Positions 44,118 through 53,242 of a stretch of 64,000 nucleotides of DNA are shown here, piece after piece. Made by a program: the position numbers and the translations under genes. Positions within the stretch are counted from its first letter, which is position 1; each line of letters opens with the position of its first letter. The notes beneath the pieces are model-generated. The model was not told the DNA's origin. It did not search any database and saw nothing but the letters and a program-made list of their open reading frames with translations. The DNA is from Bradyrhizobium aeschynomenes (GTDB lineage Bacteria; Pseudomonadota; Alphaproteobacteria; Rhizobiales; Xanthobacteraceae), in contig NZ_JABFDM010000007.1 in NCBI RefSeq assembly GCF_013178945.1, forward strand, positions 310,001 through 374,000, in the 5' to 3' direction.

Positions 44118-44621
44118 ATGAGTTTTCAGGCAAAATCATTGGTTGGTTCGTCACTGGTTGGTTCGTCACTCGCCGCGCTGGCCGTGGTCGGCCTCACGGC
44201 CTTCGCCGCCGCGCCGGCCCACGCGCTGACCGCGCAGGAATGCAGCGCCAAATACAAGCAGGCGAAGGAGGCCGGCACGCTGGGCGGCCAGAAGTGGAAC
44301 GACTTCCGCAAGGCGCAGTGTGGCAGCGACGCCGCCCCGGCCGCGGCGGCTCCAGCCGCGCCTGCCGCCGAGGCCAAGCCGGCGAAGGAGACGAAGTCCG
44401 CTGCGAAGGAGGCGGCTCCCGCGCCCAGCGGTCCCGCCGTGTTCCCGAGTGCCGTGGATCCGAAATACGCCAAGGAGACCGCCGGCAAGGCCCGCATGCA
44501 TACCTGCGTCGATCAGTACAACGCCAACAAGGCGACCAACGCCAATGGCGGCATGAAGTGGATCCAGAAGGGCGGCGGCTACTTCAGCGAATGCACCAAG
44601 AAGCTGAAAGGCGCGGCCTGA
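44118..44621 (+). CDS. Secreted cysteine-containing hypothetical protein
   Basis: 167 residues with a signal peptide ending AAAPAHA. Two short conserved modules, each with two cysteines, (LTAQECSAKYKQAKEAGTLGGQKWNDFRKAQCG and KARMHTCVDQYNANKATNANGGMKWIQKGGGYFSECTKKL) are separated by an Ala/Pro/Lys linker. The first module is a family common in Bradyrhizobium with no known function. The ATG at 44118 has GGGAG upstream. The signal region contains a 15-base tandem duplication that doubles SLVGS. Confidence 0.75.
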   Translation: MSFQAKSLVGSSLVGSSLAALAVVGLTAFAAAPAHALTAQECSAKYKQAKEAGTLGGQKWNDFRKAQCGSDAAPAAAAPAAPAAEAKPAKETKSAAKEAAPAPSGPAVFPSAVDPKYAKETAGKARMHTCVDQYNANKATNANGGMKWIQKGGGYFSECTKKLKGAA

Positions 44622-44768
44622 GCGGGCTGGCGATGATGTCGTCGGCGGCCGGGCGCGCGATGCGTCCGGCCGCCGCTCTCTTCGCAACAGGCGCCGGCCG
44701 CGGCGGCATTGCTGCTCCGGTGATCTTGGGGCTTGCGTTCATGTTCGGGAAATGACCTTGTCCCCGCC

Positions 44769-45554
44769 ATGATGTCTGCCACTCAAAGCATCCTCGGCGT
44801 GCTCAGCGGCGCGATGGTCGGCTTCTCGCTGGGCCTCGTCGGCGGCGGCGGATCGGTGCTGGCGGTGCCGCTGATGGTCTATGTCGTCGGCGTGCCGGAG
44901 CCGCATATTGCGATCGGATCGAGCGCGATTGCGGTGGCCACCAATGCCGCCCTCAATCTCGTCAACCACGCGCGCGGCGGCACCGTGATCTGGCCGGTCG
45001 CGGCGCTGTTCGCGGCCGCCGGCATCGTCGGCGCCTTCGTGGGCTCGCTGCTCGGCAAGATGGTCGACGGCCAGAAGCTGCTGGCGCTGTTCGCGCTGGT
45101 CATGATGGTCATCGCGATGCTGATGCTGAAGACGCGGGCGCGCGTCGGCATTCCCGACGTCAAGATGAGCATGGCCAACCTGCCGGCGATCGTCGGCTTC
45201 GGTCTCGCGACCGGCACGCTGTCCGGCTTCTTCGGCATCGGCGGCGGCTTTCTGATCGTGCCGGCGCTGATGGCCGCGACGGGGATGCCGATCATGAATG
45301 CGGTGAGCTCGTCGCTCGTCGCCGTGACCACGTTCGGACTGACCACGGCTGCGAGCTACGCCTGGTCCGGGCTCGTGGCGTGGGATCTTGCGGGATTGTT
45401 CATCGCAGGCGGGATCGCCGGGGGAGTTGCCGGCACGCGCCTGGCGCGCCATCTCTCAGAGCGGCGCGGCGCATTGAACATGGTGTTTTCGGCGGTGATT
45501 GCGGCGGTCGCGCTGTACATGCTGGCGCGCAGCCTGCTGCACATCTGGAGCTGA
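44769..45554 (+). CDS. TauE/SafE-family sulfite/anion exporter
   Basis: 261-residue membrane protein with about eight helices. The two TauE signatures are visible: GFSLGLVGGGGSVLAVPLMVYVVG (about 13-36) and GTLSGFFGIGGGFLIVPALMAATGMPIMNAVSSSLVAVTTFG (about 154-195). The family exports sulfite, sulfoacetate or related organosulfur anions. The first ATG of the frame at 44769 is used; the open frame upstream lacks family features. Confidence 0.88.
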   Translation: MMSATQSILGVLSGAMVGFSLGLVGGGGSVLAVPLMVYVVGVPEPHIAIGSSAIAVATNAALNLVNHARGGTVIWPVAALFAAAGIVGAFVGSLLGKMVDGQKLLALFALVMMVIAMLMLKTRARVGIPDVKMSMANLPAIVGFGLATGTLSGFFGIGGGFLIVPALMAATGMPIMNAVSSSLVAVTTFGLTTAASYAWSGLVAWDLAGLFIAGGIAGGVAGTRLARHLSERRGALNMVFSAVIAAVALYMLARSLLHIWS

Positions 45555-45559
45555 TCGTG

Positions 45560-46222
45560 ATGACACGCAGCACATTGGACACGACCACGGTCGATGCCGG
45601 TCGGCGCGGGCTTCTTGGCCTTCTTGCCGCCGGCGCCGCCGTTTCCCTGTGGCCGCGCGCCGGCCATGCCGAAGAGGCCGATGAGCCCGACGAGGCCGCG
45701 GTGCTGCGTGATCCGGATGCGCCGGTGCTCGGCAACCCGCAGGGCGACATCGCGATCGTCGAATGGTTCGACTACAATTGTCCGTATTGCCGCAAGCTCG
45801 ATCCCGAGCTGCAGCAGATCGTCCACGACGACGGCAAGGTGCGCTGGGTGCTGAAGGAGTGGCCGATCCTCGGCCCCGTGTCGGTGGTGGCCGCGCGCAT
45901 GGCGCTGGCCTGCAAGTACCAGGACAAATACGCGCGGGCGCATGATGCGTTGATCGGTGTCAGCTCGAAGCTCACCGAGCCGCGCATCGAGGAGCTGCTG
46001 TCGGAAGCCGGCATCGACGTCGATCGTGCCAGGCGGGATCTCGCGACCAATGCGAAGGCGATCGGCGCGATGCTGGCGCGCAACGACAGCCAGGCGCGCG
46101 GGCTGCGCTTCCGCGGCACCCCGTCCTTCATCGTCGGCAAGTTCAGGGTCCCCGGCGTGCTCACGATGCCGCAGTTCGAGCAGGTGATCGCCGACGCGCG
46201 CAAGGCGATGGCCACCAAATAG
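45560..46222 (+). CDS. DsbA-family thiol:disulfide oxidoreductase
   Basis: 220-residue exported thioredoxin-fold protein, Com1/DsbA-like. The signal region contains GRRGLLGLLAAGAAVSLWPRAGHA, with an RR that may direct it through Tat. The active site is CPYC (WFDYNCPYCRKL, about residue 74), and the cis-proline loop is RGTPSFIVGKF. The ATG at 45560 follows the TauE stop by five bases, so the two genes may be co-transcribed. Together with DsbB 3.2 kb upstream it would form a periplasmic disulfide-forming pair. Confidence 0.87.
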   Translation: MTRSTLDTTTVDAGRRGLLGLLAAGAAVSLWPRAGHAEEADEPDEAAVLRDPDAPVLGNPQGDIAIVEWFDYNCPYCRKLDPELQQIVHDDGKVRWVLKEWPILGPVSVVAARMALACKYQDKYARAHDALIGVSSKLTEPRIEELLSEAGIDVDRARRDLATNAKAIGAMLARNDSQARGLRFRGTPSFIVGKFRVPGVLTMPQFEQVIADARKAMATK

Positions 46223-46234
46223 GCGCACATGGAA

Positions 46235-46264
46235 AAGGCGCCCCGGCATCGGCCGAGGCGCCTT
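46235..46264. terminator. Bidirectional stem-loop terminator
   Basis: AAGGCGCC (46235-46242) and GGCGCCTT (46257-46264) pair perfectly around a 14-base loop, between the convergent DsbA-like gene and the small membrane protein gene. The flanking A and T bases fit a terminator usable on both strands. Confidence 0.7.
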
Positions 46265-46296
46265 CACTTCAGCAATGCTGCGCCTACGTGGACGAC

Positions 46297-46509
46297 TTAC
46301 TTGGACGAGATGCGAACCCAATCGTCGTGCGCGCGGGTCTTGAGCGAATTCCAGCTGTCCGCGGCGACGTCCCAGTTGACGATGGTCCGGCGCGTCTGCG
46401 CTGTCGGGCCATTGGCGACCTCGGAGGTCTGCATCGAATCGTGGATGTAGACGCCAAATCCCAGAATGAGCGCACCAAGGATCATTCCCACGAATGTCCG
46501 CATGATCAT
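46297..46509 (-). CDS. Small single-pass membrane protein
   Basis: 70 residues. One N-terminal helix (MRTFVGMILGALILGFGVYI) anchors a soluble C-terminal part of about 45 residues (HDSMQTSEVANGP...IVNWDVAADSWNSLKTRAHDDWVRISSK). The ATG at 46509 has GGAG four bases upstream; an ATG at 46503 would remove two residues. The WDVAADSW...DDWVRI pattern is one I associate with small Bradyrhizobium hypotheticals. Function unknown. Confidence 0.7.
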   Translation of the reverse strand: MIMRTFVGMILGALILGFGVYIHDSMQTSEVANGPTAQTRRTIVNWDVAADSWNSLKTRAHDDWVRISSK

Positions 46510-46593
46510 GTTCTCCAGTGTGACGGCCGACAACGCCGCCGCCGTAGCTTGGTTCCGCCGTCGCAGCGGAAGGTTCGAGCGGGACCAGACAAA

Positions 46594-47412
46594 CTAAGTG
46601 CGTGGTTTTTCGGGACGCGATTCCGGCGCCGACGTGACCAGATTGAGCGCTTTGAGCTCGTCGGGCTTGAAGGTGAACAGCTGGTCATGCGGCGTGTCCA
46701 TTGCATGCATCCAGACCTTGAGATCGACACCCATGTCCGCGAGGTGCCGCTGGCAGCGCGCGGAGACGTTCTGTGCGAGACTCATGTCGTCGTCCGAGCG
46801 GGCAGCATTGGCGGACCTTACCGCGGCGATCTGATGCACGCCGATCATCGCGCGCTCGCCGGCGCGTCGCTCGGTGCCGCCGGCGAACACCAGCGGGCAC
46901 GACGAGGCGCAATGCTTGCCGGCCTCGACCTCGGTGGCGTATTTCCGCGCCCGGATCAGCCGTCCCATCGCGAGCGCGTCGGCGACCGAGCCGCCGGGGG
47001 AGTTCAGTACGACGGTCTTGATGTATTCGCCGTGCCGATCGACCTCGTCCGCGAAAGTCCGCGCGCTGCCGGGCGTGATCGTGCCTGTCGCATAGAGCCG
47101 GCCGCCGCCGCGCAGCTCGAGGCTAAGCGGCCGCTCGAGCGCAGGATCGCTCTTGGGCAGCGGCATCAGCCGCTTCAGCAGCGGCGCCAGCACGGCAGGA
47201 GACGCCGGCTGTCCGTCGGCATGCTCCCGATGCACGTCGAACGGGGGCGAGGCGGTGTCGGATGTGACACGCGGCTCATTCAGCTCGACGAGGTCAGCCG
47301 CAAGAACCGCGACGGTCACGGCAAGGACGACGCGGAACGTCCAGCGCAGCAGGCTCTCGTCGGGATTGTCGGCGAGCCAGGCTTGGAGACGTCGATTGAC
47401 CGCCGAAGCCAC
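46594..47412 (-). CDS. ClpP-like periplasmic serine protease-type protein, membrane-anchored
   Basis: 272 residues. A helix near residues 25-42 (FRVVLAVTVAVLAADLVEL) anchors it, then a ClpP/crotonase-like domain: VVLNSPGGSVADALAMGRLIRA, the nucleophile elbow EAGKHCASSCPLVFAGG with the serine candidate SS, and AMIGVHQIA with the histidine. These match the periplasmic ClpP-like proteins of alphaproteobacteria (an SDH-type family with CxSxC). The GTG at 47412 starts three bases after the stop of the upstream gene. Catalysis is likely but not demonstrated. Confidence 0.75.
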   Translation of the reverse strand: MASAVNRRLQAWLADNPDESLLRWTFRVVLAVTVAVLAADLVELNEPRVTSDTASPPFDVHREHADGQPASPAVLAPLLKRLMPLPKSDPALERPLSLELRGGGRLYATGTITPGSARTFADEVDRHGEYIKTVVLNSPGGSVADALAMGRLIRARKYATEVEAGKHCASSCPLVFAGGTERRAGERAMIGVHQIAAVRSANAARSDDDMSLAQNVSARCQRHLADMGVDLKVWMHAMDTPHDQLFTFKPDELKALNLVTSAPESRPEKPRT

Positions 47413-47415
47413 GAG

Positions 47416-48768
47416 CTACTTCCCTATCCGAGCCGAGGACAGCGAGGTGACGTTCTCGTCCGCAACGGTGCCTGTTGCGTGCGCCGGTTGCAGCTCAACT
47501 GGGAGCTCGGCAGGGACTTCGCGCGGCGTAGCGATAGGACGCGCCTCGGCGGCGCGCCGTGCATCCTCGACCTCGCGGGCGATCTGCAAGGCCGTGACGA
47601 GATCGCTGGCGGTCAGGCTTGAGGCGCTCGCGGCGGGCAGGCCCTCGCGGCGGATCGCGGCATGCACGACGCAGAGAATCAGCACCAGCACGGCAGGCAT
47701 CAGGTCGATCGAGATCGCGCCCGCCCAGCTCGGGATGAAATCGCCGGCGTAGCGCAGCACCGCTTCTGCCGGCGATAGCGTCTGAAACCTGGTCGGCTCG
47801 ATGCGCGGCAGCGCCAGGATCTTGTCGGCGGCGTCGGCAAGCGAGGCCGCCTGCGTCGCGATCGCGCCTTCGACCTTGCCGACCACGGCGGTCTGGCGCT
47901 CGGCCAGGTCGCCGCTGCGTCCGCCGGCGGCGGGCGCGATGAAGCCGGCGGAAAGCGAGGTCGCGGCGCGCTTTACGGCAGGAGCCACCGAGGTCTGCTG
48001 CAGATTGGCGATGATGCCCATCAAATTGAGCGACTCGGTGGCGAAGGCATCGCTCCGCGTGGCGATCGGACCCCGGTCGGAGATCAGCTCGCGCATCTTG
48101 GCGAGGCTCTTGCTGCCCTGCTCATACAGCCCGGAGACACGCTTGCCGGACTCCTGCACCTGCTGTCCGAGGCCATCGAGCTGCGTCGACATCTGGCTGA
48201 GCAGTTGGACGACGGTCCCCGAGCCGGAAGTCCCGGTAAGAGAGCCGGCGCGTTCGGCCTCCGCCAGCTTGGCGAAGCGCGAGGAGGCGAGCTGGATGTC
48301 GGGCAGCAGGCTCTGCGCCGCGATTGCCTGGCTGTTGGCCCGGTCGAGGTCGCGGGTGTAGTTCTGCACGGTGATCGCGAGGTGCTGTTGAATCGCGGCG
48401 GCGCCGGCGAGCGCCGAGGCATTCAGCCAGGACGACATCGCGACGATCATCAGCGAGCCCAACAGCATGCAGCCGCCCATCAGCAGCCGTCCCATCACGC
48501 TGGTCACGTGGGGCATGAACTGCATCATGAAAACCCAGAAGGCATAGATGCCGACGGAGACCGCGACGGAATAGATCACCGCTGCGAAGAACACCGTGGT
48601 GGCACTGCCGTTGAGCAGCTCGCGGACGCCGAGATAGGTGTAGACGCCGGCGGCGACCGCCAGGATCGCCGTGGTGAGCTTGAGCGTGACCTCGAGGCGG
48701 TTGACACCATCTGCGAGCAGGACGGCGCTGGGGCGGGCCGAAGAGGGAGGCGCGGCGGGCGAGGGCAT
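47416..48768 (-). CDS. Membrane protein with long coiled-coil periplasmic domain
   Basis: 450 residues. There are three N-terminal helices (LTTAILAVAAGVYTYLGVREL; TVFFAAVIYSVAVSVGIYAFWVFMMQF; LLMGGCMLLGSLMIVAMSSWLNASALAG), then an extended alpha-helical region (about 130-340: VQNYTRDLDRANSQAIAAQSLL, QLDGLGQQVQESGKRVSGLYEQGSKSL) and a C-terminal helix DLMPAVLVLILCVVHAAI near 375. The ATG at 48768 has AAGGA upstream. It precedes the ClpP-like gene by three bases, so the two probably act together. I do not recognise the family; a scaffold or mechanosensitive-type role is possible but unproven. Confidence 0.7.
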   Translation of the reverse strand: MPSPAAPPSSARPSAVLLADGVNRLEVTLKLTTAILAVAAGVYTYLGVRELLNGSATTVFFAAVIYSVAVSVGIYAFWVFMMQFMPHVTSVMGRLLMGGCMLLGSLMIVAMSSWLNASALAGAAAIQQHLAITVQNYTRDLDRANSQAIAAQSLLPDIQLASSRFAKLAEAERAGSLTGTSGSGTVVQLLSQMSTQLDGLGQQVQESGKRVSGLYEQGSKSLAKMRELISDRGPIATRSDAFATESLNLMGIIANLQQTSVAPAVKRAATSLSAGFIAPAAGGRSGDLAERQTAVVGKVEGAIATQAASLADAADKILALPRIEPTRFQTLSPAEAVLRYAGDFIPSWAGAISIDLMPAVLVLILCVVHAAIRREGLPAASASSLTASDLVTALQIAREVEDARRAAEARPIATPREVPAELPVELQPAHATGTVADENVTSLSSARIGK

Positions 48769-48900
48769 GAACGATCCTTCGGCGGCTTCACATCCGCCCT
48801 GAGCAGCGCCCCCGCTGTTTGGCCAGGCTGCAATCAATGCGGAGAAAATCGGTCGAGATTATGTCGCCGACCTTACCCATCCGTCATGTGCAGGGCCGCT

Positions 48901-49965
48901 TCAGCTCATCAGCCAGCGCAAGAGATCGACATTCACCTCGCGCGGATAGCAATGGCTGAGATCGTCGATCTCGCGATAGACGATGCGGGCGCCAGACTTC
49001 GCCAGCGCATCCTGCGTGTGCCGCGCGATCTCGACCGGGAACATCCAGTCGAGCTGCCCGTGGACGATCTGAATCGGCAATCCGCGCAGCCGATCCCGGT
49101 CGGCAATCTGCGCCATCAGCGGATGGAACGTTGCAGCCACCGGCGCGAGATGGGTGAACGGCGAATGGCGCTCCAGCCCGCTGACGTAGCAGAAGGTGCC
49201 GCCATCGCTCATGCCGGTCAGCAGCATGCGCGCGGAATCGACGGCCACGCGGCTGCGCACGAGATCGAGGATGCGAACGAGGTTCGGCGTATCGGCGTCC
49301 TCACCCATCAAGGCCCAGGTCGGTCCCGCTGCGGTCGGCGCAACCAGGATGGCGCCCATGCTGCGTGCCGCGCGCAGCCAGCTCCACAGGAAGTCGCGTC
49401 CGTTGCCGCTGCCGCCATGCAGCGCCATGACCAGCGGCCAGGCCCGGTCGGCCGTGTAGTACTCGGGAACATAGAGCGAGAAGCCGCCGCGATTGCCGAT
49501 CTCGTTGTGGTCATGAAACACGGCGTCCTTGCCGGAGGTCGCCGCGAGCAGTTGACGCAGCGCCTGGTCGTTCCCGACTGCGGGATCCAGGAAGAATTCG
49601 CTGAGCGGCGGCAGGGTCGCGGCGAGTGGAAACAGCGCTTCCAGCGCGCGGGGCAGCTGCCGCAATGCCCTGAATACGTCGATCAGATCGCCTTCGCCGC
49701 GCTGGACCGCCCGCAGTCCCGCAAATGACATCAGCGCCGCGTCGGCTGCGGTGTCGAAGGCGATGCGGATATGGGCGAAGTCGGCCGGCCACGACGTGAG
49801 ATGGGTCCGCGCAGTCCGCAGCGCCTGCTCGGGATCGCCGATGTCGGCCATCACGCGATCGAAATCCGGCGGGTTCAGATAGCGCGCGACGTAGGACAGA
49901 GCTTCGAGCGTCTGCAGCAGCGGCGGCAACATGATGAGAATGTCGTCCACTACCGCTTCGGTCAT
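48901..49965 (-). CDS. Alpha/beta-hydrolase esterase (PHB depolymerase/dienelactone hydrolase-like)
   Basis: 354 residues. A helical N-terminus of about 150 residues precedes the alpha/beta-hydrolase domain: VMALHGGSGNGRDFLW (oxyanion loop with HGG), nucleophile elbow LTGMSDGGTFCY (about 250), then the acid in HGQLDWMFPVEIARH and the histidine in DLSHCYPREVN. This is the layout of polyhydroxybutyrate-depolymerase-like esterases, except for the unusual helical extension. No signal peptide, so a cytoplasmic esterase is likely. Substrate unknown. Confidence 0.8.
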   Translation of the reverse strand: MTEAVVDDILIMLPPLLQTLEALSYVARYLNPPDFDRVMADIGDPEQALRTARTHLTSWPADFAHIRIAFDTAADAALMSFAGLRAVQRGEGDLIDVFRALRQLPRALEALFPLAATLPPLSEFFLDPAVGNDQALRQLLAATSGKDAVFHDHNEIGNRGGFSLYVPEYYTADRAWPLVMALHGGSGNGRDFLWSWLRAARSMGAILVAPTAAGPTWALMGEDADTPNLVRILDLVRSRVAVDSARMLLTGMSDGGTFCYVSGLERHSPFTHLAPVAATFHPLMAQIADRDRLRGLPIQIVHGQLDWMFPVEIARHTQDALAKSGARIVYREIDDLSHCYPREVNVDLLRWLMS

Positions 49966-50313
49966 GCGGGTCTCCTTGGTCGGGCGGGCCTGGCACCCGC
50001 TGGCCTGCGAGCGCTCTCATGCAACGCAAAATCGGCTCCGCGGGCAATGATCATTTTCCGAACGCTTGTTCAATCTGCGTAAAGCGGCGTTCTGCTGCAC
50101 CACATGGCAGGCAATGCGGCAAGACAGCGCCGATTGACGGATCGGATCGCGCGAGAGGCGCAAGATCAGCGAATACACGTGTGGACGAATCGCGATTGAC
50201 AAAAAACTGGCGCGATGTCGCACTTCATGAAAGCCGGCAGCCGAGCCTGGGTTCCGAATGGAGCACGGTGCGCGGACGAAATCGCCGACCGGCTGCGAAG
50301 GGGGATCCGCATC
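49966..50313. promoter_or_regulatory. Divergent intergenic region
   Basis: About 348 bases between the esterase (minus) and the RTX hydrolase (plus). No convincing gene; must carry both promoters. I see no clear dyad. Confidence 0.35.
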
Positions 50314-52251
50314 ATGAGCAAGTCGCCGTCGGCCGCGTTGATCAACGCCGTGCTCGCCATGGACGTCTACAACAGAGGCGTCAATCCGACGCTCGCGGTC
50401 AACTTCAATCGCATCGGCAGTTATGAGCTGGTGGCAGGCAGCGTGACCTCGACTGCGGACGATTTCGAAGCGGCGACCTATCAGCTCGCCGGCGATCCGT
50501 CGACGCGAATCATCTCCTATCGCGGCACCGACACGATCGCGGACGTTCCCGGCTGGCTCGGCGGTGCGGGGCTTGCCGGCTGGCCGACCCAGTTTCCGGA
50601 TGCCGAGGCCTACTACAAGACATGGGCGACGACGTCGAACGTGTCGCTCACCGGCCATTCGCTGGGTGGCGGTCTTGCCGGCTACATTGCGGCGCTGAAC
50701 GACAAGGTGGCCTACGCGTACGACGCGATGCCGTTCGAGTTCGCCGCCGAAGTCCGCTACGACCAGCTGCACGGCTTCTGGGGCGCGCTGACCTCTCATC
50801 CCGTCGATCGCTTCAACGACATCCACATGGTCTCCGTGTCCGGCGAGGTGCTGCAATATGTGCGCGCCGCGGCGCCCGTGCTGGAAGCGCCGCTTGCACT
50901 GCTGCAACTCGGGCCGATCGCCGGAGCGATGGCGATCGCGCATGCGGCGATCGGCATCTCTTCCGAGCAGAAGACGGTGCTCGGTGCGGGGACGGATCTC
51001 GGGCTCGATCCGGTCAGCCTGCATTCGATCGCGCTGCTGACGATGATGCAATGGGCCAGCGACAACGATGCGCAAGACTGGAAGAAGGCGGCCGCCGTGC
51101 TGCTGGCGCCGCTCGAGGATGACGCGATCGCCTTGGCCCTCGGCATCCAGGCGGCGGGCGTGGGCGGTGAAGGCGCGCCATCCGACAAGATGAAGGACAT
51201 GATCGCCTATTCGACCGTCACCGACGCGAGCGGCTATGGCAACAGCGCCGTGCAGGCACTGTTCAACGGCGGCGACATGCTGGGCAACAGCTTCAGTGCG
51301 GCGACGGCGGCGTCCTATCTGAAGAACGGCGGCGTCGAGAAGGCGCTGGCCGAGATCGTGGTGGAGTATTCGGCGCTCCTGGCGCAGAACCACGACGAGG
51401 TGACCTCGCCAACGCCGGGCGTGATCGGCCACGAGCACGGCATCCTGTATCAGGATATTGCGAACAACCTGCTGGTTGCGGACCTGTCGTCCGATCTGTG
51501 GTCGCGCACCGACACGGGATCGGCGGTCGATATCGTCGGCAAGACCGCGTTGATCGATGCCGTTGCCGGCTTCGACGGCGAGGATGCCGGCCTGATCGAC
51601 ATGGCGATCAGCGTGCTCTGGGGCGGCAAGACCGACAATCTAGACTGGCTCAGCGCCGCGCTGAGCGATGTCTCGACGATCGTGACGATCGATCCGGTGC
51701 CGGGGGCGACGATTGCCGCGTCGGACGGTGCACTTCTGATCGCAGGCGGCGGCAACGACATGCTGTTCGGCACCGCCAATGACGACCTCTTGATCGGTGG
51801 CCTGGGCAGCGACGTGCTGAAGGGCGGGGCCGGCGACAACATCCTGGTCGGCGGTGTCGGCGCGACCTATCTGTACGCGCCGGGCGACGGCAACGACGTC
51901 ATCATCAACGGCATCGCCTCGCTGTCCAAGCCAACCGGCACGCTCGATTTCGGCACCGCCTACACCGCCGACAGTTTCTGGTTCGTCAAATCGGGCAACG
52001 ACCTGGAGATCGACATTCTCGGCAGCCATCAGCAGGTCACCGTGGCTGATTGGTTTCTCGGCGGCTCCTATCAGCTGCAGGAGATCAAGGCGGGTGGTCT
52101 GGAGCTGGATACGCAAGTCTCGCAGCTGGTGCAGGCGATGGCGACCTACTCCCAAACGCATCCAGGGTTCGATCCGACCGCGGCTTCGCAGCTGCCGAGC
52201 GATGCACAGCTGCACGACCAGGTCGTGGCAGCCTGGCACGTCATCGCCTGA
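50314..52251 (+). CDS. RTX-type extracellular alpha/beta hydrolase (lipase-like)
   Basis: 645 residues. The N-terminal half is a lipase-3-like alpha/beta hydrolase with the nucleophile elbow GHSLGGG (S116) and RIISYRGTDTIADVPGW upstream, typical of lipase class 3. Residues 478-512 hold an RTX calcium-binding stretch (GGGNDMLFGTANDD, LLIGGLGSDVLKGG, AGDNILVGG), and the C-terminus (QVTVADWFLGGSYQLQEI) resembles RTX-associated beta-roll ends. No N-terminal signal, so secretion through a type I system is likely. The ATG at 50314 has AGGGGGA upstream; the open frame before it is not used. Confidence 0.85.
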   Translation: MSKSPSAALINAVLAMDVYNRGVNPTLAVNFNRIGSYELVAGSVTSTADDFEAATYQLAGDPSTRIISYRGTDTIADVPGWLGGAGLAGWPTQFPDAEAYYKTWATTSNVSLTGHSLGGGLAGYIAALNDKVAYAYDAMPFEFAAEVRYDQLHGFWGALTSHPVDRFNDIHMVSVSGEVLQYVRAAAPVLEAPLALLQLGPIAGAMAIAHAAIGISSEQKTVLGAGTDLGLDPVSLHSIALLTMMQWASDNDAQDWKKAAAVLLAPLEDDAIALALGIQAAGVGGEGAPSDKMKDMIAYSTVTDASGYGNSAVQALFNGGDMLGNSFSAATAASYLKNGGVEKALAEIVVEYSALLAQNHDEVTSPTPGVIGHEHGILYQDIANNLLVADLSSDLWSRTDTGSAVDIVGKTALIDAVAGFDGEDAGLIDMAISVLWGGKTDNLDWLSAALSDVSTIVTIDPVPGATIAASDGALLIAGGGNDMLFGTANDDLLIGGLGSDVLKGGAGDNILVGGVGATYLYAPGDGNDVIINGIASLSKPTGTLDFGTAYTADSFWFVKSGNDLEIDILGSHQQVTVADWFLGGSYQLQEIKAGGLELDTQVSQLVQAMATYSQTHPGFDPTAASQLPSDAQLHDQVVAAWHVIA

Positions 52252-52270
52252 GCTGAACTCAGCGTTCTGC

Positions 52271-53242
52271 TCAATGCAGCCGCGGCGCCTTCAAGAGCTT
52301 GGCGCGATCGGTCGATGCCACCGTGACGTCGAATGTGACGCCCTCGTGGTGGACCGTGAGCGGCACGTCGACGCCGGCTTCGCCGAGCGCCCAGAGCTTG
52401 CGATAGAACCCGCTCTGGGTCGTGACCTTGTCGCCGTTGATGCCGAGGATGATATCGCCTGTCTTCAGCTCGGCGCGCGCGGCGGGCCCGTTGTTGGAGA
52501 CGCCGATCACCACCACGCGGTCGTCGACCTCGGTCGCGTACATGCCGAGCCAGGGCCGGGCCGGCTTGTTGACGCGGCCGAACCGCCTGAGATCGTCGAT
52601 GATCGGCTTCAACAGATCGATCGGCACGATCATGTTGACGTGCTCGGCCTTGTTGTCGCGCTCACGCTCGAGCTGCAGCGAGCCGATGCCGATCAGCTCG
52701 CCCTTGGCGGAAAGCAGTCCGGTGCCACCCCAATTGGGGTGTGCGGGATGGGTGAAGATGGCCTCGTCGAGCAGGTATTCCCAATAGCCGGCGAATTCCT
52801 GCTTCGCGACGATCTGGCTCGCAACCGATCGCGTCCGGCCGCCGGCGCCGCCGAGCACGACCTGGTCGCCGATCTTTGTGGCCGCCGAAGACCCGAGCGG
52901 GAGTGCCGGCAGGTCCAGCGGGCCGAGCGCCTGCACGAGACCGAAGCCGGTGGCGAAATCGAAGCCGAGCACATGGCCCTCGACCACGCGCCCGTCATTG
53001 AGGTGCAGCCAGACCGACTCGGCCTCGGTGATCAGATAGCCGACGGTCAGCACCAGCCCGTCGTCGATGACCACTGCATTGCCGGCCCGCTCGGTGCCCA
53101 GCGTTTCCGCGCTGAAGGCATCCGGCGGAATGATCGCGTGCAGGCCCACGATCGAGGCCAAGGCTTGATCGAGATCGTATTGATAGTCTTCGGCGCGAGG
53201 CTGGAAGGCGAACGGCACTTTCCATTCGGTCAAAGAAGGCAT
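52271..53242 (-). CDS. Deg/HtrA-like protein with degenerate catalytic triad, plus PDZ domain
   Basis: 323 residues: a trypsin-like S1C domain (about 25-215) followed by a PDZ domain (about 225-312: RPWLGMYA, VSNNGPAARAELKTGDIILGINGDKV). The fold is kept, but each catalytic position is changed: the His motif (normally TNAHVV) is VLTVGYLI with Y69, the Asp motif (SDLAVL) is TGFGLV with G99, and the Ser motif (GNSGGPL) is NWGGTGLL with G172. It lacks a signal peptide, so it may be a cytoplasmic chaperone or scaffold rather than a protease. The ATG at 53242 has AGGAGA five bases upstream. Confidence 0.83.
   Translation of the reverse strand: MPSLTEWKVPFAFQPRAEDYQYDLDQALASIVGLHAIIPPDAFSAETLGTERAGNAVVIDDGLVLTVGYLITEAESVWLHLNDGRVVEGHVLGFDFATGFGLVQALGPLDLPALPLGSSAATKIGDQVVLGGAGGRTRSVASQIVAKQEFAGYWEYLLDEAIFTHPAHPNWGGTGLLSAKGELIGIGSLQLERERDNKAEHVNMIVPIDLLKPIIDDLRRFGRVNKPARPWLGMYATEVDDRVVVIGVSNNGPAARAELKTGDIILGINGDKVTTQSGFYRKLWALGEAGVDVPLTVHHEGVTFDVTVASTDRAKLLKAPRLH

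Noticed and set aside
42489..44621. 710-codon open frame on the plus strand
   Set aside because: It runs antisense through the AbrB-family gene and lacks any protein pattern until its last 167 codons, which are the real secreted protein beginning at 44118.
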